From contig JAFYNL010000043.1 of assembly GCA_017548075.1 (NCBI GenBank), forward strand, positions 1-64,000: a DNA stretch of 64,000 bases, given 5' to 3'. The position numbers and the translations under genes were made by a program. Each line of letters opens with the position of its first letter. Within the stretch, counting starts at the first letter, position 1. This DNA is from Bacteroidaceae bacterium. GTDB lineage: Bacteria > Bacteroidota > Bacteroidia > Bacteroidales > Bacteroidaceae. Below the pieces are notes generated by a model, which was not told the origin of the DNA, searched no databases, and worked only from the letters and a program-made list of their open reading frames with translations. Below, one piece after another: positions 7,558 through 16,583 of the stretch.

Positions 7558-9315
7558 TTATTTGATGTATTTCTTTCGTTTGATCTTCTTTTTAAGTTGA
7601 GGCGTACAAGTGTCGTCGCCCTTCTGTTTGGCGAGTTTCCAGAGTCGAAGAGCCGTTTCTGGTTCGTCAAGATGAGCATATATGTCGCCTGCATGTTCTA
7701 TGAGATTGCCCATAAGTTTCTCGTCGGCAAGAAGTTCTTCGTCAGTCTTTTCCGGATTCACCACCTTATCCATATAGGTTCGAGCATGGGCATAATCCTT
7801 CTTCATGAAGAGAATCCAGGCATATGTATCAAGGTAAGTGATGTTCTCCGGCTCTTGACGAATGGTGCGATAACTCATTTCTTCTGCTCTGTCGAGTTGC
7901 TCTCCCTTCAAACTCAGGTAGTAAGCATAGTTGTTGAGGCACATGATATTGTCTTCCATATAGACGAGCGAAGAGTCATAAGCCGCAAAAGCCTCCAGCT
8001 CTTTCCCTTGCTGATAATAAATGTCGCCAAGCACTCCGAATACATTCGACAAGAGACGTTCCGGGACGAACTCTGTTCTGACACGAAGTCCTTGCTGCAA
8101 GACTTCCGTTGCATCCGTAAGTTTCTTCTGCTCGGCTAACGCCATTCCAAGATAATAGGCATAAGCTATCTCCTCCGGATGGTAGTTAAGACCGCGACGA
8201 CTAATGTCTTCCACACCTTTATCATCGTTTTGCTCAGCATAATACTGCAGGAGTTCGCGCAAAGCTGTCTCGTTGCCCGGATCAACTTCAAGTACTTGCC
8301 GCATTGTTTTGCAGAGTTCCTCTCGCGGTTGCTGACTATAAACTTGATAAGCAGCCTTCATGATGAGCACTTCCGCATCTTGCTGAGGTTTGGCAAGCAA
8401 TGTGTCGAAAGCGGCACAAAGCTGTGGTGTGAATGTCGAATCGCGTTGCACATCAGCAATATAGGACTTGAGCAAGAGAACACGCAACTGTGTTGGAGAA
8501 TCGGGACTGAACAGCAAAGAATCGCGCATACTGTTGTAACGGGCATCTTGTCCGCTTTCGCGATAATAGTCCATCGTAGCAAGTTGGAGGTTTGTATTCG
8601 TGGGTTCTTGCCTTCGAACCTCATCGTAGATGCTAAGAGCCTTGAGTGTATCGCCTGCTTGCATATACTGACTTCCCACAACAACCCTGAGGTTCATATC
8701 GTGAGGAGCATCATCGCAAAGTGCCTGAAGCTGCACAAATGCCGAATCCAACTGTCCTTTCTCTTTATAAAGCCTGAACTTCTCCACACTTACTTGCGGG
8801 TTCATTCCCTCGAGCAATTCAATTCGATTGAGCGCTCCGATAGCTTTATCTATGTCACCAACTGTGCTATAGAGGGATGCAAGCTGTGAGAGGACATCAC
8901 TTCTCCTTGACTGAAGAGACGCCATCTTCTCGAGAACAGGAATCGCAGACTCTGCATCTCGCTTGCTCAAATAGAGTGCTCCCAGCGTTTCCAAGTAATA
9001 AGGATTGTTCGCATCGCGTTCGCAAGCTTGCCTTATATATGCCGTTCCGATGCTATCCGACCGCATATAAAGGTAAAGCAAACCAATGTTGTAGAGCGCT
9101 TCGGGTGCCTGCGGATTGATATCCAAGCAATGGCTGTAAAGGTCCAGTGCAGAAGAATAGTCTTCCTGAAGACGGCATTTCTCCGCTTCCAGGTAGAAAT
9201 AATCAAAGGATGCTTGTGCCTTAATGCCAAGCACCCCAAGCAGAAGGGCAAATATGATAACTGTGCGTTTCAAGAGGCTCTTACTTTGTTCCGCTGTGTC
9301 CGAAGCCTCCGGCAC
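7558..9315 (-). CDS. secreted tetratricopeptide-repeat protein
   Basis: A 585-residue protein. An N-terminal hydrophobic segment (about 17-32) looks like a signal peptide or anchor, followed by many TPR units from about residue 38 to near the end (for example the [10 protein letters not shown] and [10 protein letters not shown] helices). TPRs bind partner proteins and carry no catalysis. The ATG overlaps the end of dut by 35 bases, so the two are translationally coupled. Its place before DUF4292 and the EnvC homologue suggests an envelope assembly role; the partner is unknown. Confidence 0.85.
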   Translation of the reverse strand: MPEASDTAEQSKSLLKRTVIIFALLLGVLGIKAQASFDYFYLEAEKCRLQEDYSSALDLYSHCLDINPQAPEALYNIGLLYLYMRSDSIGTAYIRQACERDANNPYYLETLGALYLSKRDAESAIPVLEKMASLQSRRSDVLSQLASLYSTVGDIDKAIGALNRIELLEGMNPQVSVEKFRLYKEKGQLDSAFVQLQALCDDAPHDMNLRVVVGSQYMQAGDTLKALSIYDEVRRQEPTNTNLQLATMDYYRESGQDARYNSMRDSLLFSPDSPTQLRVLLLKSYIADVQRDSTFTPQLCAAFDTLLAKPQQDAEVLIMKAAYQVYSQQPREELCKTMRQVLEVDPGNETALRELLQYYAEQNDDKGVEDISRRGLNYHPEEIAYAYYLGMALAEQKKLTDATEVLQQGLRVRTEFVPERLLSNVFGVLGDIYYQQGKELEAFAAYDSSLVYMEDNIMCLNNYAYYLSLKGEQLDRAEEMSYRTIRQEPENITYLDTYAWILFMKKDYAHARTYMDKVVNPEKTDEELLADEKLMGNLIEHAGDIYAHLDEPETALRLWKLAKQKGDDTCTPQLKKKIKRKKYIK

Positions 9316-9715
9316 CTCTTTCGGTATCGGAAAGGACTTCTACAGGCTCCCATTCTGCTTGTTCATGACGAGCGATAATCATCTGAGCAATACGCTCTCC
9401 GTCGGCAATAAGGAAAGGTTCGTTCGAGAGATTAACTAAGATGACACACACTTCACCACGATAATCGGCATCGATTGTGCCGGGAGTGTTGAGCACAGTA
9501 ATGCCGTGCTTTATAGCCAAACCACTTCGAGGGCGAACTTGTGCCTCGTAGCCTGGAGGCAAAGCCATAAAGAGACCTGTAGGAATAAGGCGTCGTTCCA
9601 TCGGTCTTAACTCAATTGGAGACTCGATATTGGCTCGAAGATCTACTCCTGCAGACTGCGGCGTTGCATATTGCGGAAGTGGATGATGACTGCGATTAAT
9701 TATCTGAACTTTCAT
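9281..9715 (-). CDS. dut: dUTP diphosphatase
   Basis: A 144-residue trimeric dUTPase that converts dUTP to dUMP and PPi, keeping uracil out of DNA and feeding thymidylate synthesis. The motifs are in order: motif 1 AGVDLRA (22-28), motif 2 RPRSGLA, motif 3 [10 protein letters not shown] (uracil pocket), motif 4 near GERIAQ, and C-terminal motif 5 [12 protein letters not shown]. Length is normal. It follows dgt by 26 bases and overlaps the TPR gene. Both dgt and dut shape nucleotide pools. Confidence 0.97.
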   Translation of the reverse strand: MKVQIINRSHHPLPQYATPQSAGVDLRANIESPIELRPMERRLIPTGLFMALPPGYEAQVRPRSGLAIKHGITVLNTPGTIDADYRGEVCVILVNLSNEPFLIADGERIAQMIIARHEQAEWEPVEVLSDTERGAGGFGHSGTK

Positions 9716-9741
9716 ATACTTTGGGGTTTATGTCTAAAATG

Positions 9742-11109
9742 TTATACATCAGGAAGGCTCATGCCGTTTATCTTTCGATAGAGATCTATGGCGAAAACGT
9801 CCGTCATACCAGAGATATAGTCAAGAACGGCCATCATGCGTTCGTAAAGAGTCGGCGCAAGAATATCGTATTGAGTGCTTACACGATTGATAAGCAACTG
9901 CGAAAATGCTCTATCAGAATGGGTTACAGCCTGCACCATCAAGTCTGTAAGAGTCATCATAACCTTGTAGCCGGCTATTTCTATATCGACAACATCCTTA
10001 CAATGGTATATCTTCTTATTGGCTATATCCTCGCATTGTTTATAAGCGAGACGAGGTAGTTCCTCAATATTTTCAATAAGAGTGCCCTCGAAACTACCGC
10101 TAAGAATGGCTTGTTCGTTCTCTATGAAGACTTTGACACATTGTTGCTCGAGGCAATTGATAACGCAAGAACGAAGATAGACAATTTGTTCGTTTACATC
10201 GTCAACCAGTTGATTCATGCGTTTTTTTATGTGTTTTTGTTGTTCCGCATCGAAATAAGCAAGGAACAATTGCCGCGTTTCCTCGGTAGTAAGGAGCTTC
10301 AACTTGTGCGCATCCTCAATGTCCATTATCTGATAACAGATGTCGTCTGCTGCCTCAACCAAGTAGACGAGAGGATATCTGGCATAGCGAATGGAACCTT
10401 TTGGTGCGGGAAGTTTCAGGATGCCGAGTTCGTTGGCGATTCGTTCGTAATCCTCCACTTCACTTCGGAAGAAGCCGAACTTGCGTTTTTCACCAGCCAA
10501 ATCGGAAGAGAAGGGGTATTTGACGATACTTGCCAAAGTGCTGTAAGTCATCACGAAGCCGCCTTTGCGACGACCTTTAAAGTGGTGTGTGAGCAAACGA
10601 AACGCGTTAGCATTACCCTCGAAATGTGTTAAGTCTTCCCACTCTTGCTGTGATATTCCGTCGTTCGTCTCGGGACAAATGTAATTCTTCAGGAAAAGTC
10701 CGTCGCCTTCACTAAAGTAAGTCCCAATCGCTTTCTCTCCACTATGTCCGAAAGGCGGGTTACCCAAGTCGTGAGCCAAGCAAGCGGCACTTACTATACT
10801 GCCCAATTCCGTGAAATGAGTACTGTATAGTTCAGGATGTTTCTGAAGGATGAGACGACTTATATCGTTGCCCAGACTTCTTCCAACACTACTTACTTCG
10901 AGACTGTGGGTAAGTCTGTTGTGCACAAAGATGCTTCCAGGAAGCGGGAAAACCTGCGTCTTATTCTGCAAACGACGAAAAGGAGCAGAGAAGATGAGAC
11001 GATCATAATCCCGCTGAAACTCGGTTCTGTCGCCGCTTCTCTGTTGCATTTCCTCCTGCCCAAGACGTTTGCTGGAGAGCAACTTTTCCCATTTCATCAT
11101 TTCTTCCAT
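9742..11109 (-). CDS. dgt: deoxyguanosinetriphosphate triphosphohydrolase (HD domain)
   Basis: A 455-residue HD-superfamily dNTP triphosphohydrolase that releases tripolyphosphate from dGTP or related dNTPs. Metal-binding motifs are HRLTHSLEV and the HD motif in AHDLGNPPFGHSGE. The size and DRTEFQRDYDR N-terminus fit the dGTPase family. The ATG at 11109 is 15 bases after glsB; a second ATG (residue 5) is also plausible. It is cotranscribed with dut. Confidence 0.95.
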   Translation of the reverse strand: MEEMMKWEKLLSSKRLGQEEMQQRSGDRTEFQRDYDRLIFSAPFRRLQNKTQVFPLPGSIFVHNRLTHSLEVSSVGRSLGNDISRLILQKHPELYSTHFTELGSIVSAACLAHDLGNPPFGHSGEKAIGTYFSEGDGLFLKNYICPETNDGISQQEWEDLTHFEGNANAFRLLTHHFKGRRKGGFVMTYSTLASIVKYPFSSDLAGEKRKFGFFRSEVEDYERIANELGILKLPAPKGSIRYARYPLVYLVEAADDICYQIMDIEDAHKLKLLTTEETRQLFLAYFDAEQQKHIKKRMNQLVDDVNEQIVYLRSCVINCLEQQCVKVFIENEQAILSGSFEGTLIENIEELPRLAYKQCEDIANKKIYHCKDVVDIEIAGYKVMMTLTDLMVQAVTHSDRAFSQLLINRVSTQYDILAPTLYERMMAVLDYISGMTDVFAIDLYRKINGMSLPDV

Positions 11110-11124
11110 CGTGAAATACCTTTA

Positions 11125-12150
11125 TTAATCTGTAGGTTTGTAGAAGATTCTGTTGGCGCCACTCGTAATTTTCACTAGTTCAGGATGTTCCGCAGCAAAG
11201 GTATCGATGTGACGCATCCTTTTTTCCTGAAGGATTTCATCAACTGCAATGAGGATTCCTGTTTCCTCCACATCGCCAAAACCATCGTTGATGGCGGTTC
11301 CGAAAAGTTTCATAGTCGGACTCAAACCCATATATGCGTTCACCAAAGGCGGGATGTTATAACCCAAAGCGCGAACTTCATGGTTGAGGATACGATAGTC
11401 TGCCTTGAAATCATCCTCGGTAAAGAGCGTCTTGAACTGTTCTGGGTCGTGCCAGAACTTGAGAGGCTTCATCGGATAGATCAAGTTGTCCGGATCAGGG
11501 AAGTGTTTGTTGAGGAAGTAGAGAATCATATCTCTTGCCATCCTATCATAGCTGGGATACATCGTGAACTTGCCGAAGAGGTATCGAATGGTTGGTTCTA
11601 TGACGACGATTGCCCCAAGTCCGTCCCAAAGATTATCAAGAGCGAAGATGCCTTTCCTGCCTCGAAGAGTGCTTTGATACTCGACTGTAACGAAACTGCG
11701 GCCAAGTTCGATAGTCCAAGGAGCATAGTCCTTCATGAACTTCTCCGAGAAGCGGAACATATGGCTGGTAGCGAGGATGGGCTGTCCGTCTGGAGCTATC
11801 TTCCAGTCTTTGCCGAGAATGTAGCGATAGCCACCAACTATCTCCTCCGTTTCAGGGTCCCAAACGAGGATTTGCTTGTAGCAGTTCTCGCAAGTGTCGA
11901 ACTCGTCGAGGTCGAAACTCTTTCCCGTTCCGCCTCCAGCAGCCCTGAATGCAATTTCGCGAAGGCGTCCTATCTCGCGAACAACATTTGGCGAATCGTG
12001 CCAAGTAACCACATAAACTTCGTTGCTGCTCTTGTTTGTCATTCGCAAACGCTTGTCTGGCGTGAGTTCCGACTTCAGCACTTCCACAGGAATAGGCTCT
12101 GCGATTGGTTCCATTATCTTGTTTTCTTCCATAATTCTCTCAACTTTCAA
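11125..12150 (-). CDS. glsB: GNAT-type N-acyltransferase, glycine-lipid synthase GlsB-like
   Basis: A 341-residue OlsB/hemolysin-like acyltransferase. Family features include EIGRLREIAFRAAGGG and the acyltransferase core around ELGRSFV. In Bacteroides, GlsB attaches a 3-hydroxy fatty acid to glycine as the first step of glycine-lipid synthesis. Here it abuts a PlsC-type acyltransferase with no gap, the same pairing as glsB/glsA in B. thetaiotaomicron. The assignment rests on family and gene order; an ornithine-lipid enzyme is the alternative. Confidence 0.82.
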   Translation of the reverse strand: MKVERIMEENKIMEPIAEPIPVEVLKSELTPDKRLRMTNKSSNEVYVVTWHDSPNVVREIGRLREIAFRAAGGGTGKSFDLDEFDTCENCYKQILVWDPETEEIVGGYRYILGKDWKIAPDGQPILATSHMFRFSEKFMKDYAPWTIELGRSFVTVEYQSTLRGRKGIFALDNLWDGLGAIVVIEPTIRYLFGKFTMYPSYDRMARDMILYFLNKHFPDPDNLIYPMKPLKFWHDPEQFKTLFTEDDFKADYRILNHEVRALGYNIPPLVNAYMGLSPTMKLFGTAINDGFGDVEETGILIAVDEILQEKRMRHIDTFAAEHPELVKITSGANRIFYKPTD

Positions 12151-12963
12151 CTAAATACTATAAACTTTGTCCTGAACCCATCTGCCCCATTCTATCGGCG
12201 TTTTCGACGAGTCGAAAGTCTGCCAGGAAATGGGTTTTCCTATGCGGACAACAAAGTGTTTGCCTTTGCATCGGTACATTTCATCGGGCAAGAGGGCCAT
12301 TGCGAAGTTTGGCAAATGCAGTCGTTTACACCATCGAGCCACATTATAGAAACGGTTACTGTTCTTTCCTTCGAAATGGATGGGCACTATATCTCGCTGA
12401 TGTTGCACGCTCTTAACGACGAAGGCCTTGTTCCAAGGGATATCGCGAATGGTTCCGTCGTCTTGTTTCCTACTGCAAAGTCCTGCTGGGAACATGATAA
12501 CATGACAATCGCTTGCAAAGGTTCCTTCTACCAGAGCAGGGAAAGAGCGGGCATTTTTGCCGATCTTGTTGATGGGAACGCAAAGCGGAGCAAGTCCGTC
12601 GAGGTTCATGAGCAAGTCGTTCACCAAGTACTTTATCTTGCTGTCGTAGTGTTCGCCTATAATCCAGCCGAGTGTAACGCCATCGACTGCTCCAAGAGGA
12701 TGGTTGCTGACAAAGGTGTAGAGCCTTCCATCGTCTGGAAGATTCTCCTTTCCCTCCACAGTAACTTCGGCTCCGACATACTCCACAACTCCTTTGCAGA
12801 AGTCCACTCCTACCCTTCCTTCGCGCAGATAACCGTTGATGAAGTCTTGGTGGATGATGCGAGCAAGCAGTTTAGTCAACCATTTCGGAATGAACTTTGC
12901 CTTCTTTCCTGCTCTTTCGCGGACTATTTTGTCGATATCTATTTCCTTGATGCCTGTAGCCAT
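12151..12963 (-). CDS. glsA: PlsC-type O-acyltransferase, GlsA-like
   Basis: A 270-residue lysophospholipid acyltransferase-family protein. The catalytic H-x4-D motif is NHPLGAVDG, and the acceptor motif is around FPAGLCSR. With glsB it would complete the diacyl glycine lipid by O-acylating the first product, at the inner membrane face. It lies 19 bases after the small secreted protein gene and its stop abuts the glsB start. Confidence 0.83.
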   Translation of the reverse strand: MATGIKEIDIDKIVRERAGKKAKFIPKWLTKLLARIIHQDFINGYLREGRVGVDFCKGVVEYVGAEVTVEGKENLPDDGRLYTFVSNHPLGAVDGVTLGWIIGEHYDSKIKYLVNDLLMNLDGLAPLCVPINKIGKNARSFPALVEGTFASDCHVIMFPAGLCSRKQDDGTIRDIPWNKAFVVKSVQHQRDIVPIHFEGKNSNRFYNVARWCKRLHLPNFAMALLPDEMYRCKGKHFVVRIGKPISWQTFDSSKTPIEWGRWVQDKVYSI

Positions 12964-12982
12964 TTTGGTCTTTTTCCTCCCG

Positions 12983-13351
12983 TCAGTTGATAGTTATCGG
13001 TCGGTTGTTGATGAAGTAACGACCTCGAGGCAGTCCTCCCAACCAGTTTGTGCCTTTGTTGAGACGAGCCGTGAGATAGAGTACGCCGTTCTGATTGTAG
13101 ATGGGCAACAGTTGGTTGCGGTCACTCTGAATCTGCACAACTCTTCCCGTAACACTTATCTGGACTGGGAAAGCCGAAGTGTTCATCTTTCTGGAGACAG
13201 GCATTTCTGGCGAAGGCATTGCCACAATGAGGGTATCTGGGTTGCGACGTTCGCGAATTTTACGTTTGCGAATGGCACCTTCAGCCGGCCAACACAATAC
13301 GGCAGCCAGCAGTAACAAGCAGATTCTCTGTATGGATGTCTTTCTCATCAA
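12983..13351 (-). CDS. small secreted protein of unknown function, first gene of the long operon
   Basis: A 122-residue protein with a signal peptide (about 1-25, cleavage after AEG/A). The mature part has a basic stretch (RKRKIRERR) and a beta-rich tail ending NNRPITIN. I do not recognise the family; the C-terminus resembles short T9SS-like or DUF tails but lacks a clear sorting signature. A -7 box lies 22 bases before its ATG, so it heads the eight-gene operon that includes glsA. Confidence 0.7.
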   Translation of the reverse strand: MMRKTSIQRICLLLLAAVLCWPAEGAIRKRKIRERRNPDTLIVAMPSPEMPVSRKMNTSAFPVQISVTGRVVQIQSDRNQLLPIYNQNGVLYLTARLNKGTNWLGGLPRGRYFINNRPITIN

Positions 13352-13373
13352 AGCCTTTTCCTCTTACAAGCGA

Positions 13374-13381
13374 CAAAAGTA
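13374..13381 (-). promoter_or_regulatory. -7 promoter box for the glsA-glsB-dgt-dut operon
   Basis: TACTTTTG on the minus strand matches TAnnTTTG, 22 bases before the ATG at 13351. It is the only good box found ahead of the tightly spaced genes down to 5308. Confidence 0.6.
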
Positions 13382-13473
13382 CAAATTTTCAAGGAAAAGG
13401 ACAAATAATTGCAAAACATTTTTTCGCAAAACTCGCAGGCAAGGAAGTTTACAAACTCTACCAGCTATGTTTG

Positions 13474-13584
13474 CGAACGACTGCAGGGTTGTTGCCAAAG
13501 ATAACACGTTAACTTTGCAAAGTTAACGTGTTATGATTGCAAACTTAACCTGTTACGTTTGCGATTTAACTGTGTTATGTTTTC
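13474..13584. repeat. 22-bp dyad repeat array C (5 units) with a perfect 34-bp palindrome
   Basis: Cores start at 13480 (ACTGCAGGGT), 13502 (TAACACGTTA), 13524 (TAACGTGTTA), 13546 (TAACCTGTTA) and 13567 (TAACTGTGTTA). Bases 13501-13534 are a perfect 34-bp inverted repeat centred on TTTGCAAA. The array lies just after the thiL stop. The rest of the 13352-13605 gap holds only the promoter of the next operon. Confidence 0.9.
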
Positions 13585-13605
13585 GAGGGCTTCTCTTTCC
13601 TCGAA

Positions 13606-14667
13606 CTAAAGCTTCCAGCCTTGAGCCTTGAGAACGAATTCTCCTCCGTCTCTTGTAATGAGAGCCTGACCCTTTTCCGGCTCAGTCATATAGCCGATTA
13701 CACGAATGTCTTCGAGGGCCGAAACTGCATCATTCTGGGCGAGAGGAACGGTGAAGAGCAGCTCGTAATCTTCTCCTCCATTCAGGGCACAAGTACTGAC
13801 ATTCAGGTTCAACTCTTCGGCCATAGCCGCAGTCTGATAGTCGAGTGGAATTCTCTCTTCATAAATGCGGCAACCAGTCTGGCTTTGCTTGCAGAGATGC
13901 ATAACCTCGCTACTCAATCCGTCACTTATATCTATCATACTTGTCGGATGAATTCCAGCCTTTTGAAGCGCTTCGACGATGTCTCCTCTTGCCTCAGGTT
14001 TAAGTTGACGCTCTAGTATGTACTCTCTTCCGCTAAAGTCGGGTTGCGATTCGCGCAAAGCCTCCATCTGTTCCTTGCTGCCACTCTTTCTGGCTTCCTC
14101 AACTTGCTCGTTATAGATGACCTTTTCCCGCTCCAAAAGTTGCAAGCCCATATAAGCCGCACCCAAGTTTCCGCTAACACAGATAAGGTCTGTCGGCTTT
14201 GCTCCACTTCGCAGAACCAGATCCTCGCTTCGAGCCTCTCCTATTGCCGTAATACTGATGCCGAGTCCAGTCAGGCTGGCAGTCGTATCTCCACCAACAA
14301 TATCAACACCCCACTTCTCACAAGCCAAACGCATTCCAGCATAGATTTCTTCTATGTCTTCAACCTTGAACTTATTGCTAATAGCGAGGCTTACGGTCAC
14401 TTGTTTCGGCTTGGCATTCATCGCGAAGATGTCGCTCAGATTCACCATAACTGCCTTATAACCAAGATGTCGCAAGGGAACATAGGTGAGATCAAAGTGA
14501 ACGCCTTCCATCAAAAGGTCGGTTGTGACTACAGTTCGCAAGCCTTCTGTCGGAGCAAGAATAGCACAATCGTCACCAATACCCTTGATGGTGGATTCGT
14601 TCTTTATGGTAATGTCTTTTGCGAGGCGTTCTATGAGGCCAAACTCGCCCAGTTCTGATATCTCCAT
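13606..14667 (-). CDS. thiL: thiamine-monophosphate kinase
   Basis: A 353-residue ThiL that phosphorylates thiamine monophosphate to the active cofactor thiamine diphosphate. The PurM-like N-terminal domain shows GIGDDCAIL (30-38) and TTDLLMEGVHFDL; WGVDIVGGDTT and the C-terminal MIDISDGLSSE and NGGEDYELLF motifs bind ATP and metal. Length is normal. It is the last gene of the sppA-lpxK-punA-thiL operon, 32 bases after punA. Confidence 0.96.
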   Translation of the reverse strand: MEISELGEFGLIERLAKDITIKNESTIKGIGDDCAILAPTEGLRTVVTTDLLMEGVHFDLTYVPLRHLGYKAVMVNLSDIFAMNAKPKQVTVSLAISNKFKVEDIEEIYAGMRLACEKWGVDIVGGDTTASLTGLGISITAIGEARSEDLVLRSGAKPTDLICVSGNLGAAYMGLQLLEREKVIYNEQVEEARKSGSKEQMEALRESQPDFSGREYILERQLKPEARGDIVEALQKAGIHPTSMIDISDGLSSEVMHLCKQSQTGCRIYEERIPLDYQTAAMAEELNLNVSTCALNGGEDYELLFTVPLAQNDAVSALEDIRVIGYMTEPEKGQALITRDGGEFVLKAQGWKL

Positions 14668-14674
14668 TCCTGTT

Positions 14675-14702
14675 TTCTCTAATCTCTAATCCCTAATCTC
14701 TA
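14675..14702 (-). repeat. GATTAG tandem words between punA and thiL
   Basis: Read on the minus strand, the gap holds repeated GATTAG words (GAGATTAGGGATTAGAGATT), the same words and sense as at 4486-4516. This is probably short-repeat expansion in an untranslated gap. Confidence 0.6.
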
Positions 14703-15509
14703 AACCGCCTTCAACATTTCTTCCATGATGGTAGCCATAAGAGGTTGAACGGCTTGAGCAGCCTTCTGCACCTCTTCATGCGTGACTTTGGGAGGATTGT
14801 CCATTCCTCCGAGGTCTGTAATAATGCTCATTCCGAATACTTTTATGCCGCAATGATTGGCCACAATCACTTCTGGAACAGTACTCATACCTACTGCATC
14901 AGCCCCCCATTTAGCAAACATTCTGTACTCGGAAGGAGTTTCGTAGGTTGGTCCTTGCGTTGCCAGATAGACTCCATGCTGGACCTTTATTCCATGTTCT
15001 TCAGCAATCTTGTCGGCTTTGGCTATGAGTTCCTTGCTATAAGCCTCGCCCATATCGGGGAAACGAGGTCCTGTAGGGATGTTCGGACCATGCAAAGGAT
15101 TTTCTGGCATATAGTTGATGTGGTCGGTAATAATCATCAAGTCGCCAATCTTGAAGTCTGGATTCGTGCCTCCAGCTGCGTTGCTCACGAAAAGAGTCTT
15201 AATGCCAAGCTCATACATAACTCGAACAGGGAACGTTACTTGCTGCATGGAGTAGCCTTCGTAATAGTGGAAACGACCTTCCATAGCCATTACTTCTACT
15301 CCTCCAAGCCTGCCAAAGATGAGTTCTCCTGCATGACCTTCGACTGTGGAAACAGGGAAGTTGGGTATTTCACTATAGGGAATGGACAGAATACGCTCGA
15401 TTCGTTCTGCAAGTTGCCCCAGTCCTGTACCAAGAACAATTGCTGTCTTGGGTGCATTTGGCATCCTCTTTTGGAGCCATTCAGCTGTTTCTTTTATTTT
15501 CTTGTACAT
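14700..15509 (-). CDS. punA: purine-nucleoside phosphorylase (trimeric, PNP-I)
   Basis: A 269-residue enzyme that splits purine nucleosides with phosphate to base and ribose-1-phosphate. Signatures are VLGTGLGQL (phosphate loop), [20 protein letters not shown] and [10 protein letters not shown], with the purine-site Asn near [11 protein letters not shown]. It fits the inosine/guanosine-specific class. It overlaps lpxK by 29 bases, so the genes are coupled. Confidence 0.95.
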   Translation of the reverse strand: MYKKIKETAEWLQKRMPNAPKTAIVLGTGLGQLAERIERILSIPYSEIPNFPVSTVEGHAGELIFGRLGGVEVMAMEGRFHYYEGYSMQQVTFPVRVMYELGIKTLFVSNAAGGTNPDFKIGDLMIITDHINYMPENPLHGPNIPTGPRFPDMGEAYSKELIAKADKIAEEHGIKVQHGVYLATQGPTYETPSEYRMFAKWGADAVGMSTVPEVIVANHCGIKVFGMSIITDLGGMDNPPKVTHEEVQKAAQAVQPLMATIMEEMLKAV

Positions 15510-16569
15510 AGTCTAAAATCGTTTTGTCGAACTTATCTTTTTCGTTTCTCATTATGCTTATGCCGATGGGAAGTACATAAGTACTCTCCTTCACTTCTTC
15601 GCTGAGTCCTTTCAAGTGCAGAAGTCGGGTTGCATCCTTCTCTGTGGTAATGATGATATGCGGTTGCGGAAGGTCCTTCAACGCTTGATTGATGGTCTCC
15701 ACATCTCGCTTCGAGAAGTAATGATGGTCGGGGAAAGTGAGCGGAGAAATGTGTTGGGCGAACTTCCTGACATCCTGTTCCATCTGCCTTGGGTTGCCTA
15801 TTCCAGTCAAGAGGAGAACATGAATGTTGTCTTTGCGCAACATATCTGGTTCGAGCGAGCCTTCACCCCAAAGTTGTTGCAAGGTTTCGTAGGTGAAAGT
15901 GCTGAAGAAAAGTTGCTGATAAGGCCTGATGTTCAGGGAAGAAAGAATCACCCTGAAGCCCATCGCATTAATATGTTGCGGACATTTTGTCACGATAACT
16001 GTTGAGGCTCGAGTGCTTGCAGAAGCCCTTTCACGCAGTCTTCCAGCAGGCAAGAGGCAGTCGTCGGAAATGATTCGATGATAGTCAACGAGCAAGATGT
16101 TGTGTCCTGCTTTCACATATCTATGCTGAAAAGCGTCATCAAGGAGAATGACTTCCACATCTTTGGTAGCCTCATCGTTCAAAAGCCGCTCTATTCCTCG
16201 CCTTCTATCGGCATCTACGGCCACATAGACATTTGGGAATTTCTGCTTTATCTGCCAAGGTTCATCGCCAATTTCCTCCATTGTTGTGGTCGTAGAAGAA
16301 AGGAGATAGCCCTTGGTTTTCCGCTTATATCCGCGACTGAGAACAGCCACTCTATACTTTCCAGAGAGGAGCTGGATGAGATACTCCACAGTTGGAGTCT
16401 TCCCAGTTCCGCCCACAGTAATATTTCCGACGTTTATAATAGGAATATCATACGACACAGAAGGCAGGACACCCATATCGAAAAGGGTGTTTCTGACGTC
16501 AACCCCCAGCCCATAAAACCAGCTGAGAGGTTTCAGCCACCTGCGTATCTGAGTCATATCTCCTTCCAT
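15481..16569 (-). CDS. lpxK: tetraacyldisaccharide 4'-kinase
   Basis: A 362-residue LpxK that phosphorylates the 4' position of the lipid A precursor at the inner membrane. The Walker A loop is [14 protein letters not shown] (about 47-60); DDAFQHRYV and DYHR follow as family motifs. The length is slightly above the usual 330-350. The N-terminal stretch [19 protein letters not shown] is the membrane-associated start. It follows sppA by 14 bases. Confidence 0.95.
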   Translation of the reverse strand: MEGDMTQIRRWLKPLSWFYGLGVDVRNTLFDMGVLPSVSYDIPIINVGNITVGGTGKTPTVEYLIQLLSGKYRVAVLSRGYKRKTKGYLLSSTTTTMEEIGDEPWQIKQKFPNVYVAVDADRRRGIERLLNDEATKDVEVILLDDAFQHRYVKAGHNILLVDYHRIISDDCLLPAGRLRERASASTRASTVIVTKCPQHINAMGFRVILSSLNIRPYQQLFFSTFTYETLQQLWGEGSLEPDMLRKDNIHVLLLTGIGNPRQMEQDVRKFAQHISPLTFPDHHYFSKRDVETINQALKDLPQPHIIITTEKDATRLLHLKGLSEEVKESTYVLPIGISIMRNEKDKFDKTILDYVQENKRNS

Positions 16570-16583
16570 CGTTCAGAAATTTC

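Noticed and set aside
11185-12990. 601-residue open frame on the plus strand
   Set aside because: It is antisense to glsA and glsB, both of which carry clear acyltransferase motifs.
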